Below, in pieces: positions 1-6,981 of a stretch of DNA of 8,554 bases (its first letter is position 1; each line of letters begins with the position of its first letter). The translations under genes were made by a program, and so were the position numbers. Under the pieces are notes generated by a model. It was not told where the DNA came from. It ran no database searches and saw only the letters and a program-made list of their open reading frames with translations. This DNA is from an uncultured Pseudomonadota bacterium (GTDB taxonomy: Bacteria; Desulfobacterota_B; Binatia; UBA9968), in assembly GCA_946478635.1 (NCBI GenBank), contig CAMLCX010000189.1, forward strand, positions 1-8,554. Reading direction: 5' to 3'.

Positions 1-2
1 CC

Positions 3-1025
3 ATGCCCACCACCCGCTATAATGCCGGTATTCAACGCGCCAAAGGCCTTCTGGAACTCGCCGCCGCATTGTACGACGGCCCACTTTCTTACCAGACCGA
101 GCGTGCAGCGGAAGGCGTACTGCAAACCGACACGCGAGTGGGGCGTGTGGTCAGACTGGCGCTCGGCACTAGGGCCACTGACCGGAACAAAGACATACCG
201 ATCTCCTTCGCCACCGGCAGCTTCCGCGAAATCATTGCCGTAGCCGAAGGCACATATTCGATGGCGTGGGTCAATCCGTCCGTGCTGCTCACGATGGCAT
301 GCCGGGGCAAGGGTCCGTTTCGCAAGCGCCTGCCGCTGCGCGCCGTCGCGGTGTTTCCGTCCTGGGACGTGATGGGCTTTGCCGTGCATGAATCCACCGG
401 CATCACTTCCCTTACGCAAATCGCTCGGGAAAAAATTCCGCTGCGTCTTTCCACCGGGCGCATTCCCCAAAATGAGCTCGCCGCCAGCGCGACCATGTTC
501 ACCGTTTCGGCGGTGCTCAAGGCCGCCGGTTTTTCATTGGCGCAGATACGCAAATGGGGCGGCAAAATCCATGAGGCGCCCCGACCCAGCGATCCGAGCC
601 GGCGAGCCGCCATCGAACGCGGCACGGTCAACGCGATCTTCGACGAAGGGATCAAGAGCTGGGGGCAAACGGCATTGGACAATGGCTTTCGCTATCTGCC
701 GGTGGACGGCAAGATTTTAAGACCCCTGGTTCAGTTGGGCTACCGACCCGCGGTTCTGTCGAGCGAAGATTTTGAAGGGCTCGCTGCGCCGATCCCAACC
801 CTAGACTTCAGCGGCTGGCCGATGATCGTGCACAAGTCGATGGCCAATGATGTCGCCTACGCGCTGTGCGAAGCCATCGAACAGCGCAAAGATATTTTCC
901 CCACCGATAACTATAAACCGCTCGACATGGCGCAGCTCTGCGCCAACGACGATGAGGCGCCCTACGACGCGCCGCTTCATCCCGGCGCCCAGCGCTTTTA
1001 TCGCGAACGCGGTTTTCTGAAATAA
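3..1025 (+). CDS. TAXI-family TRAP-type solute-binding-like protein, no signal peptide
   Basis: This 340-residue protein looks like the TAXI (TRAP-associated extracytoplasmic immunogenic) branch of periplasmic binding proteins. Supporting features are a central binding-fold segment with VAVFPSWDVMGFAV (about 115-128), an IFDEGIKSWG segment (212-221), DFSGWPMIVHK (268-278) and the family's C-terminal signature DAPLHPGAQRFYRERGFL (322-339). TAXI proteins normally bind organic acids or amino acids in the periplasm and feed a TRAP membrane permease. This one begins with a charged, non-hydrophobic stretch (TTRYNAGIQRAKG), so no signal peptide or lipobox is visible. The usual glycine/tyrosine-rich N-terminal motif of secreted TAXI proteins is also not recognisable near residues 50-75. 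The ATG lies two bases from the window edge, so the true start could be further upstream. No TRAP permease gene is in view. The gene is convergent with serS, with only 34 bp between the two stop codons. Family membership is fairly secure; ligand and location are unknown. Confidence 0.72.
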   Translation: MPTTRYNAGIQRAKGLLELAAALYDGPLSYQTERAAEGVLQTDTRVGRVVRLALGTRATDRNKDIPISFATGSFREIIAVAEGTYSMAWVNPSVLLTMACRGKGPFRKRLPLRAVAVFPSWDVMGFAVHESTGITSLTQIAREKIPLRLSTGRIPQNELAASATMFTVSAVLKAAGFSLAQIRKWGGKIHEAPRPSDPSRRAAIERGTVNAIFDEGIKSWGQTALDNGFRYLPVDGKILRPLVQLGYRPAVLSSEDFEGLAAPIPTLDFSGWPMIVHKSMANDVAYALCEAIEQRKDIFPTDNYKPLDMAQLCANDDEAPYDAPLHPGAQRFYRERGFLK

Positions 1026-1059
1026 TCGTTCACGCTTCGGTGAGAAACCTCGGCAGGCG

Positions 1060-2331
<1,272 letters not shown>

Positions 2332-2712
2332 TTATCTACCTTCCGGCAGCTCAAAGGCATTCTCGATATGCTCCACGACCGGCTCCCGGCCGGGCCAGGA
2401 AACGCCGACCACGTCGAAGCGCGCGTCGCGCTGCTGCAGCCCCTTCTGAGCCAGGAAAAACTGCGCCGCCTGAATCATTTTTCGCTGCTTTCTAAACTCC
2501 ACGGCTTCGAGCGGCGAGCCGAAGCCGCGGCCTGTACGCGTTTTTACCTCGACAAACACGATCACCCGGCGATCGAGAACAATCAGATCCAATTCTCCCA
2601 CCGAGCAGCGGTAATTCCGCTCGACCAGCTTGTAGCCCTTTTTTTGCAGATAGCGCTCGGCGACGCGCTCCCCTTCTTTGCCCAGCAGCAGTTTGCCGTT
2701 TTGTTCCGCCAT
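2332..2712 (-). CDS. yraN: YraN / UPF0102 family nuclease-like protein
   Basis: This 126-residue protein of the UPF0102 family has a predicted restriction-endonuclease-like (PD-(D/E)XK) fold. Visible hallmarks are the N-terminal GKEGERVAERYLQKKGY (11-27), the RNYRCSVGELDLI block carrying Glu40 and Asp42, and the EVKTR core with Glu55 and Lys57; these form the expected acidic/Lys catalytic-type constellation. The family is widespread and often adjacent to rnhB. Its physiological role is not firmly established, though DNA-processing roles have been proposed. I prefer the ATG at 2712, whose A is shared with the rnhB stop codon (TGATG), a common translational-coupling arrangement. A GTG immediately upstream (2713-2715) would add one residue. 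No strong ribosome-binding site precedes either start, which fits coupling to rnhB translation. The stop codon abuts the serS ATG without a gap. Confidence 0.93.
   Translation of the reverse strand: MAEQNGKLLLGKEGERVAERYLQKKGYKLVERNYRCSVGELDLIVLDRRVIVFVEVKTRTGRGFGSPLEAVEFRKQRKMIQAAQFFLAQKGLQQRDARFDVVGVSWPGREPVVEHIENAFELPEGR
2339..2344 (-). promoter_or_regulatory. Shine-Dalgarno sequence of serS
   Basis: On the minus strand GGAAGG lies 7 nt before the serS ATG, inside the last codons of yraN (encoding Glu-Gly-Arg). It is the clearest ribosome-binding site in the window. It fixes the serS start and would allow serS to be translated at a higher rate than yraN from the same transcript. Confidence 0.75.
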
Positions 2713-3428
2713 CACTCAAAAAGCGGGCCGAGGTTTGTCGGGTCGATTATCGCGTCGCGTACCGGTCTGAAACTCTGCCGATGCACCGGCGAGGGGCCAA
2801 AGCGTTTGAGCGCGTCAAAATGGGCCGCGCAGCAGTAACCTTTGTGCGCGGCGAAACCGTAATCGGGATAGCGCTTGTCCAACTCGACCATCATCTCATC
2901 ACGCGCCACCTTTGCGAGGATGGACGCGGCGGCGATGGAAAGGCAAGACCGGTCGCCTTTGATAATCGTCTTTTGGTGAATGGTCCTGCCCGCGAGAAAT
3001 TTCCCGGCGCGAAACAGCGGCAGCGGTATCGTCTGGTTGCCGTCGATGAGGACGCAATCCGCTTGCTCCTTCAATCCTGCCAGCGCCTTGACCATGGCCA
3101 GGAGGCTCGCCTGAAGAATATTCAACCGGTCGATTTCTTCCACATCCACTACGCCCACGGCCCAGCACGCGGCGTCTTTCCGAATCACCAGCGCCAGCCG
3201 TTCGCGTTGTTTCGCGGTCAATAACTTGGAATCTCTAATCTCTGAGTGCGCATAGCCGCGCGGCAGGATCACCGCGGCTGCGATCACCGGACCGGCCAGC
3301 GGGCCGCGCCCGACTTCATCGCTCCCCGCCACCCATTTGAAGCCGCGCGCGTAACTCTCTTCTTCATATCCGTAAAATCCCGACCGCTCCCCGGACCCCA
3401 CTCCCAGCGCTAGCTGCTCCCGCTTCAT
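2712..3428 (-). CDS. rnhB: Ribonuclease HII
   Basis: This cytoplasmic endonuclease cleaves the RNA strand of RNA/DNA hybrids and starts removal of single ribonucleotides misincorporated into DNA. The sequence shows GSDEVGRGPLAGPV (35-48) with the metal ligands Asp37 and Glu38, DSKLLT (66-71), IDGNQ with Asp129, KGDR with Asp159, then SIAAASILAKVARDEMM (164-180) and the C-terminal HKGY...FGPSPVHRQSF block (195-220). All four expected catalytic acids are present. At 238 residues it is somewhat longer than the E. coli enzyme (about 198). The extra length comes from about 20 more residues before the DEVG motif and an apparent insertion of about 12 residues between Asp129 and Asp159. The ATG at 3428 is the only ATG before the first motif; a GTG at codon 10 is a possible alternative. 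It leads the minus-strand cluster, diverging from gatC, and its stop overlaps the yraN start. Confidence 0.96.
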   Translation of the reverse strand: MKREQLALGVGSGERSGFYGYEEESYARGFKWVAGSDEVGRGPLAGPVIAAAVILPRGYAHSEIRDSKLLTAKQRERLALVIRKDAACWAVGVVDVEEIDRLNILQASLLAMVKALAGLKEQADCVLIDGNQTIPLPLFRAGKFLAGRTIHQKTIIKGDRSCLSIAAASILAKVARDEMMVELDKRYPDYGFAAHKGYCCAAHFDALKRFGPSPVHRQSFRPVRDAIIDPTNLGPLFE

Positions 3429-3462
3429 GGCCTGTCATTGTTAGCGAAAAGGTGCCCTAACT

Positions 3463-3476
3463 GCAAATAAATTTGC
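3463..3476. promoter_or_regulatory. Inverted repeat GCAAAT-AA-ATTTGC
   Basis: Two perfect 6-bp arms flank a 2-bp centre (GCAAATAAATTTGC) in the divergent promoter region, 35 bp from the rnhB start. It stands out as an A/T-rich symmetric site in otherwise GC-rich DNA and could be an operator affecting rnhB, gatC or both. No known binding site is claimed. Confidence 0.35.
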
Positions 3477-3481
3477 GCCCG

Positions 3482-3495
3482 TCGCGGCGCCGCGA
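3482..3495. promoter_or_regulatory. 14-bp perfect palindrome, possible operator
   Basis: TCGCGGCGCCGCGA is a perfect inverted repeat with no spacer. It lies just upstream of the candidate gatC -35 element. Its symmetry and position suit a dimeric regulator, but GC-only palindromes of this size do arise by chance in GC-rich DNA. The regulator, if any, is unknown. Confidence 0.35.
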
Positions 3496-3501
3496 GACAG
3501 A

Positions 3502-3530
3502 TTGGCATTGATTCGGCCTTATGTTAAAAA
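3502..3530 (+). promoter_or_regulatory. Candidate sigma-70-type promoter for gatCAB
   Basis: TTGGCA at 3502-3507 matches the -35 consensus at 5 of 6 positions. It is followed after 17 bp by TAAAAA at 3525-3530, which matches the -10 consensus at 4 of 6. Transcription would then begin at or next to the gatC ATG (3537), giving a very short or leaderless message, consistent with the absence of a Shine-Dalgarno sequence. The -10 is weak and the assignment is tentative. Confidence 0.3.
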
Positions 3531-3536
3531 TTCTCC

Positions 3537-3824
3537 ATGAAAATCACCGCGGCAGAAGTTGAGCGCGTCGCTCTCCTCGCGAGATTGCAACTGACGGCGG
3601 AGGAGAAATCGCAGCTGACTTTACAACTGGACGCCATCCTCGAGTACATGGACAAACTCAATCAGCTCGATACGGTCGAAGTCGAGCCATTTACTCATGC
3701 GACCGAACCGAGCTTTGCGCTGCGCGCGGACGCTGTCACCAATCGCCCCGATCCTGAAGCGTTGCTGGCCAACGCGCCGGACCGGGACGGCACGTTCTTC
3801 AAGGTTCCGAAGATTCTCGAATGA
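3537..3824 (+). CDS. gatC: Asp/Glu-tRNA(Asn/Gln) amidotransferase subunit C
   Basis: This is the small structural subunit of the GatCAB complex. It wraps the GatA-GatB interface and stabilises the assembly that converts Glu-tRNA(Gln), and in many bacteria Asp-tRNA(Asn), to the amidated form. Its 95 residues are the typical length. Characteristic features are the start [20 protein letters not shown], a helix ending in [14 protein letters not shown] (about 34-47), the VEPFTHA turn (49-55), the LRADAVT segment (62-68) and the C-terminal end FFKVPKILE. The terminal ATGA is shared with the gatA start, giving a 4-bp overlap and implying translational coupling. No convincing Shine-Dalgarno sequence precedes the ATG. 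A possible promoter lies so close that the message could be leaderless. Confidence 0.96.
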   Translation: MKITAAEVERVALLARLQLTAEEKSQLTLQLDAILEYMDKLNQLDTVEVEPFTHATEPSFALRADAVTNRPDPEALLANAPDRDGTFFKVPKILE

Positions 3825-5287
3825 GTCTCGCCGCACTTACGATCCACCAAGCCGGTGAGAAATTGCGGCGGCGCGAGATCACTTCCGTCGAGCTCACCGA
3901 AGCGGTGTTTCAACGAATCGATCAGACAGACGATAAGATTCGTGCCTATATCACACTGGCCAGGGAAGCCGCGCTGGAACAAGCCCGTCGCGCCGATCAA
4001 CAACTCATGCGCAATGAAATTTCTTCGCCGGTTTTGGGAATTCCGCTCGCGCTCAAGGACAACTTTCTTACCCGCGGCCTGCGCACCACTTGCGCGTCGA
4101 AAATCCTCGGCGACTTCATCCCCCCCTACGACGCGACGACGGTACAGAAGCTTCGCCAGGGGGGAGCGGTCTTCAGCGGCAAAACCAATTTGGACGAGTT
4201 CGCCATGGGTTCGTCGGCGGAAAATTCGGCATTCTTTCCCACGCGAAATCCGTGGAACCTCCAACGCATACCGGGCGGTTCCTCCGGCGGCTCCGCTGCC
4301 GCGGTGGCCGCGGATGAATGCATCGCCGCACTCGGCACGGACACCGGCGGCTCGATCCGCCAGCCCGCGGCGTGCTGCGGCGTTGTCGGTCTCAAGCCCA
4401 CCTATGGCCGTGTGAGCCGCTACGGTATCATTGCTTTTGCCTCTTCCATGGATCAAGTCGGTCCGCTGACCAAGGACGTCCGCGACGCAGCCCTATTACT
4501 CGAAGCGATCGCGGGACATGACCCGGCCGATTCGACCTCTGCGAGCCGACCCGTGCCCAAGTACAGCGAAGTGCTGAATCGTGAGGTTACGGGCCTCCGC
4601 ATCGGCGTTCCCAAGGAGTACTTCGTACCCGGCATGCAACCGTTGGTCGAAAAAGCCACACGTGACGCGATTCGCAGCCTCGCAAATCAGGGAGCGCAGA
4701 TCGAAGATGTCGCCCTGCCGCACACCGAATACGCGGTGGCGGTTTACTATATCGTCGCCACGGCGGAAGCGAGTTCGAATCTGGCGCGCTACGACGGCAT
4801 GCGCTACGGTTACCGCGCCAACGCGAATGATCTGAACGAGACTTACAGAATCAGCCGCGATGAAGGATTCGGCGCCGAGGTCAAGCGCCGTATCATGCTC
4901 GGCACCTACGCCTTGTCGGCGGGCTACTACGACGCCTATTATCTGAAAGCTCAGAAGGTCCGCACACTCATCAAACGCGACTTCGACGAGGCTTTCAAAC
5001 GCTGCGATGTGATCGTGACGCCGACGGCGCCGACCACCGCGTTCAAGCTCGGCGAGAAAATCCAAGACCCGCTGCAAATGTATCTGTCGGACATTTACAC
5101 GATATCGATCAATCTGGCGGGTCTGCCGGCGCTGTCCTTGCCCTGCGGCTTCGACGGCGATGGACTGCCGATCGGCATGCAAATCATCGGCAAACCATTT
5201 GACGAAGCGACGATTCTTCGAGTCGCCCATGCCTACGAGCAGACGACCGAATGGCACATGAAGAAACCGAGAATCGAAGATAGATGA
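3821..5287 (+). CDS. gatA: Asp/Glu-tRNA(Asn/Gln) amidotransferase subunit A
   Basis: This is the glutaminase/amidase subunit of GatCAB. It hydrolyses glutamine and passes ammonia through a tunnel to GatB, where the activated acyl-tRNA is amidated. The 488-residue protein shows the amidase-signature fold: IPLALKDN with catalytic Lys79, [13 protein letters not shown] (120-132), the Gly/Ser-rich [14 protein letters not shown] (151-164) with cis-Ser154, and [16 protein letters not shown] (172-187) with nucleophile Ser178. The Lys-Ser-Ser triad spacing (79/154/178) matches the numbering I recall for the S. aureus enzyme. The C-terminal [13 protein letters not shown] and LPIGMQIIG segments are also conserved. 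It overlaps gatC by ATGA and lies 52 bp before gatB. Other amidase-family enzymes share the signature, but gatC and gatB on either side settle the identity. No defect is visible. Confidence 0.98.
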   Translation: MSLAALTIHQAGEKLRRREITSVELTEAVFQRIDQTDDKIRAYITLAREAALEQARRADQQLMRNEISSPVLGIPLALKDNFLTRGLRTTCASKILGDFIPPYDATTVQKLRQGGAVFSGKTNLDEFAMGSSAENSAFFPTRNPWNLQRIPGGSSGGSAAAVAADECIAALGTDTGGSIRQPAACCGVVGLKPTYGRVSRYGIIAFASSMDQVGPLTKDVRDAALLLEAIAGHDPADSTSASRPVPKYSEVLNREVTGLRIGVPKEYFVPGMQPLVEKATRDAIRSLANQGAQIEDVALPHTEYAVAVYYIVATAEASSNLARYDGMRYGYRANANDLNETYRISRDEGFGAEVKRRIMLGTYALSAGYYDAYYLKAQKVRTLIKRDFDEAFKRCDVIVTPTAPTTAFKLGEKIQDPLQMYLSDIYTISINLAGLPALSLPCGFDGDGLPIGMQIIGKPFDEATILRVAHAYEQTTEWHMKKPRIEDR

Positions 5288-5339
5288 CAGATGATCGTGT
5301 CTTCGATCCGCCAATCATTTATTCAACATTGATGACATC

Positions 5340-6788
5340 ATGAATTACGAAAGCGTCATCGGCCTGGAAGTTCACGCCCAGTTGCTTACCGAGTCGAAGA
5401 TCTTCTGCGGCTGCTCGACGGAGTTCGGCCGCGAACCCAACCACAACACCTGCCCCGTCTGCACGGGATTTCCCGGCGTATTGCCGGTGCTGAACAAGAA
5501 AGTCGTCGAATTCGCCATCAAGGCCGGGCTCGCCACCCACTGCGATATCGCCCGCTCGAGCGTTCTCGCGCGCAAGAACTATTTTTATCCCGATTTGCCC
5601 AAGGGCTATCAGATCAGCCAATACGAGCTGCCGATTTGCGTCGACGGTCACATCGACGTCGAAATGGACGGCACCGTGAAGCGCGTGCGTTTGACGCGCA
5701 TCCACATCGAAGAAGACGCCGGCAAAAACATTCACGACGCGCACACGGACGCGAGTCTGGTCGATCTCAACCGGGCCGGCGTGCCTCTGTTGGAAATCGT
5801 CAGCGAGCCCGATTTACGCTCGCGCGAGGAAGCCGGCGCGTACCTCAGGACGCTCAGAGCGATCCTCCAGTATCTCGGCGTTTGCGACGGCAACATGGAA
5901 GAAGGCAGCTTTCGCTGCGACGCCAATGTTTCGGTTCGCCCGCAAGGCAGCGAAACACTGGGAACAAAGATCGAAATAAAAAACTTGAACTCCTTTCGGG
6001 CCGTCGAAAACGCGCTCAAGTATGAGATCGAAAGACAGATCGAAACCTTATCCAGCGGCGGCGTGCTGGTCCAGGAGACGCGCCTTTGGGACGAGCACCG
6101 CGAGGAAACCCGGTCGATGCGGTCCAAGGAATCGGCGCACGATTATCGGTATTTTCCCGACCCGGATTTATTACCGCTCACCATCGACGAGCACTGGATC
6201 GCCGAAATCCGCGCCGCCTTGCCGGAGCTTCCCGCTTCACGGAGAACCCGTTTTACAGCGGCATACGCCCTGCCCGCTTACGACGCGGAATTGCTCACCA
6301 GCCGAAAGGACGTTGCCGATTATTTTGAAGAAGCGGTCAAGATCCACGCCAATCCGAAGGCGCTCAGCAACTGGATTGTCGGCGACTTATTCCGCGAATT
6401 GAAAGCGCGCCGGCTTGACGAGCAGTTGTCGATTACAAACTGGCCGGTGACGGCCGAGCGATTGGCGCAACTGGTGCAAATGATCGATCAAGAAAAAATC
6501 AGCGGCAAGATCGCCAAGACCGTCTTCGATGCGATGCTCGACTCGGATCAGTCGCCGCAGCACATCGTCAGCGCAAAGGGACTGGAACAAGTTTCCGATA
6601 GCGGCACTATTGAAGCGTCCGTCGATCAAGTGCTCGCGGCGAACCCGAAGCAGGTCGCGCAATATCGCTCCGGCAACGAAAAAGTTTTCGGCTTTCTGGT
6701 CGGCCAGATCATGAAGGTGACTCAAGGCAAGGCAAACCCGCAAAAGGTCAACGAGATCCTGCGCGAGAAACTCAGCGCCGGCGCTTGA
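5340..6788 (+). CDS. gatB: Asp/Glu-tRNA(Asn/Gln) amidotransferase subunit B
   Basis: GatB is the kinase/transamidase subunit. It binds mischarged tRNA, phosphorylates the glutamyl or aspartyl side chain with ATP, and replaces the phosphate with ammonia delivered from GatA. The 482-residue protein is full length. The N-terminal [12 protein letters not shown] carries Glu10 and His12. A CxC...CxxC zinc-type set follows (Cys23, Cys25, Cys38, Cys41). Then come [18 protein letters not shown] (79-96), HIEEDAGK (122-129), [17 protein letters not shown] (142-158), [13 protein letters not shown] (186-198) and the [12 protein letters not shown] block (266-277). Residues about 331-480 form the helical YqeY-like tail that contacts the tRNA. 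The chosen ATG gives the family's standard beginning. No clear Shine-Dalgarno sequence precedes it, and the 52-bp gap to gatA has no terminator, so co-transcription is likely. It converges on the SPOR-domain gene downstream. Confidence 0.98.
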   Translation: MNYESVIGLEVHAQLLTESKIFCGCSTEFGREPNHNTCPVCTGFPGVLPVLNKKVVEFAIKAGLATHCDIARSSVLARKNYFYPDLPKGYQISQYELPICVDGHIDVEMDGTVKRVRLTRIHIEEDAGKNIHDAHTDASLVDLNRAGVPLLEIVSEPDLRSREEAGAYLRTLRAILQYLGVCDGNMEEGSFRCDANVSVRPQGSETLGTKIEIKNLNSFRAVENALKYEIERQIETLSSGGVLVQETRLWDEHREETRSMRSKESAHDYRYFPDPDLLPLTIDEHWIAEIRAALPELPASRRTRFTAAYALPAYDAELLTSRKDVADYFEEAVKIHANPKALSNWIVGDLFRELKARRLDEQLSITNWPVTAERLAQLVQMIDQEKISGKIAKTVFDAMLDSDQSPQHIVSAKGLEQVSDSGTIEASVDQVLAANPKQVAQYRSGNEKVFGFLVGQIMKVTQGKANPQKVNEILREKLSAGA

Positions 6789-6802
6789 GCACGGCGTCCG
6801 AA

Positions 6803-6812
6803 CTCACGTGAG
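6803..6812. repeat. 10-bp palindrome CTCACGTGAG
   Basis: This perfect inverted repeat starts 14 bp after the gatB stop codon. It has no loop and no following T-run, so it is not a standard terminator. It could be a short protein-binding site or chance. Confidence 0.3.
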
Positions 6813-6840
6813 CCTGTACCTGCAAAGGAATTTGACAATC

Positions 6841-6870
6841 GTCCGTTCGCCCTGAGCGCGGTCGAAGGAC
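6841..6870. repeat. REP-like dispersed palindromic element
   Basis: The segment contains GTTCGCCCTGAGC followed by GGTCGAAGGAC. This resembles the CCCTGAGC/GTCGAAGG palindromic repeat that I recall from intergenic regions of many bacterial genomes. It can fold with arms GTCC-g-TTCG (6841-6849) and CGAA-GGAC (6863-6870), an 8-bp stem with one bulge around a 13-nt loop. Position in the spacer between convergent genes is typical for REP elements, where they often serve as transcript-end or mRNA-stabilising structures. A T6 run lies 10 nt beyond it on the + strand, too far for a normal intrinsic terminator. No second copy is present here. Confidence 0.5.
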
Positions 6871-6981
6871 TCCGATGGCGTTTTTTGAGCGGCCTGCCGT
6901 TAGGCGCAGCCGCCCAATTGCCCCATCGAGGTCCAGTCTCGGTGCGAAAAATTTTACGCGAAGCTTTTCACGCCGCTGCAT

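Larger units (their letters stand above)
3429..3536. other. Divergent intergenic region between rnhB and gatC
   Basis: This spacer separates the two divergent operons, so promoters for both must lie in it or overlap the adjacent genes. It contains two palindromes (annotated separately), an A/T-rich stretch next to gatC and no open reading frame of note. No confident minus-strand promoter for rnhB could be picked: the best TTTGCA-like hexamer on that strand has no good -10 partner. Confidence 0.6.
6789..6981. other. Convergent intergenic spacer between gatB and the SPOR gene
   Basis: This spacer holds a 10-bp palindrome, a REP-like imperfect hairpin and a T-run at 6881-6886. I found no credible coding sequence and no textbook intrinsic terminator for either gene. 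A consensus TTGACA at 6832-6837 has no -10 partner at the right distance. Confidence 0.55.

Noticed and set aside
1026..1059. Small hairpin TCAC-gcttcg-GTGA between the convergent TAXI-like gene and serS, as a bidirectional terminator
   Set aside because: The stem is only 4 bp and neither strand has a T-run after it.
4496..5314. Long minus-strand open frame of 272 codons opposite gatA
   Set aside because: It is an antisense shadow produced by GC-biased third codon positions in gatA; no recognisable domain is present.
6832..6837. Perfect TTGACA hexamer as a promoter
   Set aside because: No -10-like hexamer occurs 16-18 bp downstream (the region is GC-rich), and there is no + strand gene to drive.
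6881..6920. GC-rich imperfect hairpin next to a T6 run, considered as a terminator for the SPOR gene or gatB
   Set aside because: The T-run lies on the wrong side: minus-strand transcripts would have an A-run after the stem, and on the + strand the T-run precedes it.
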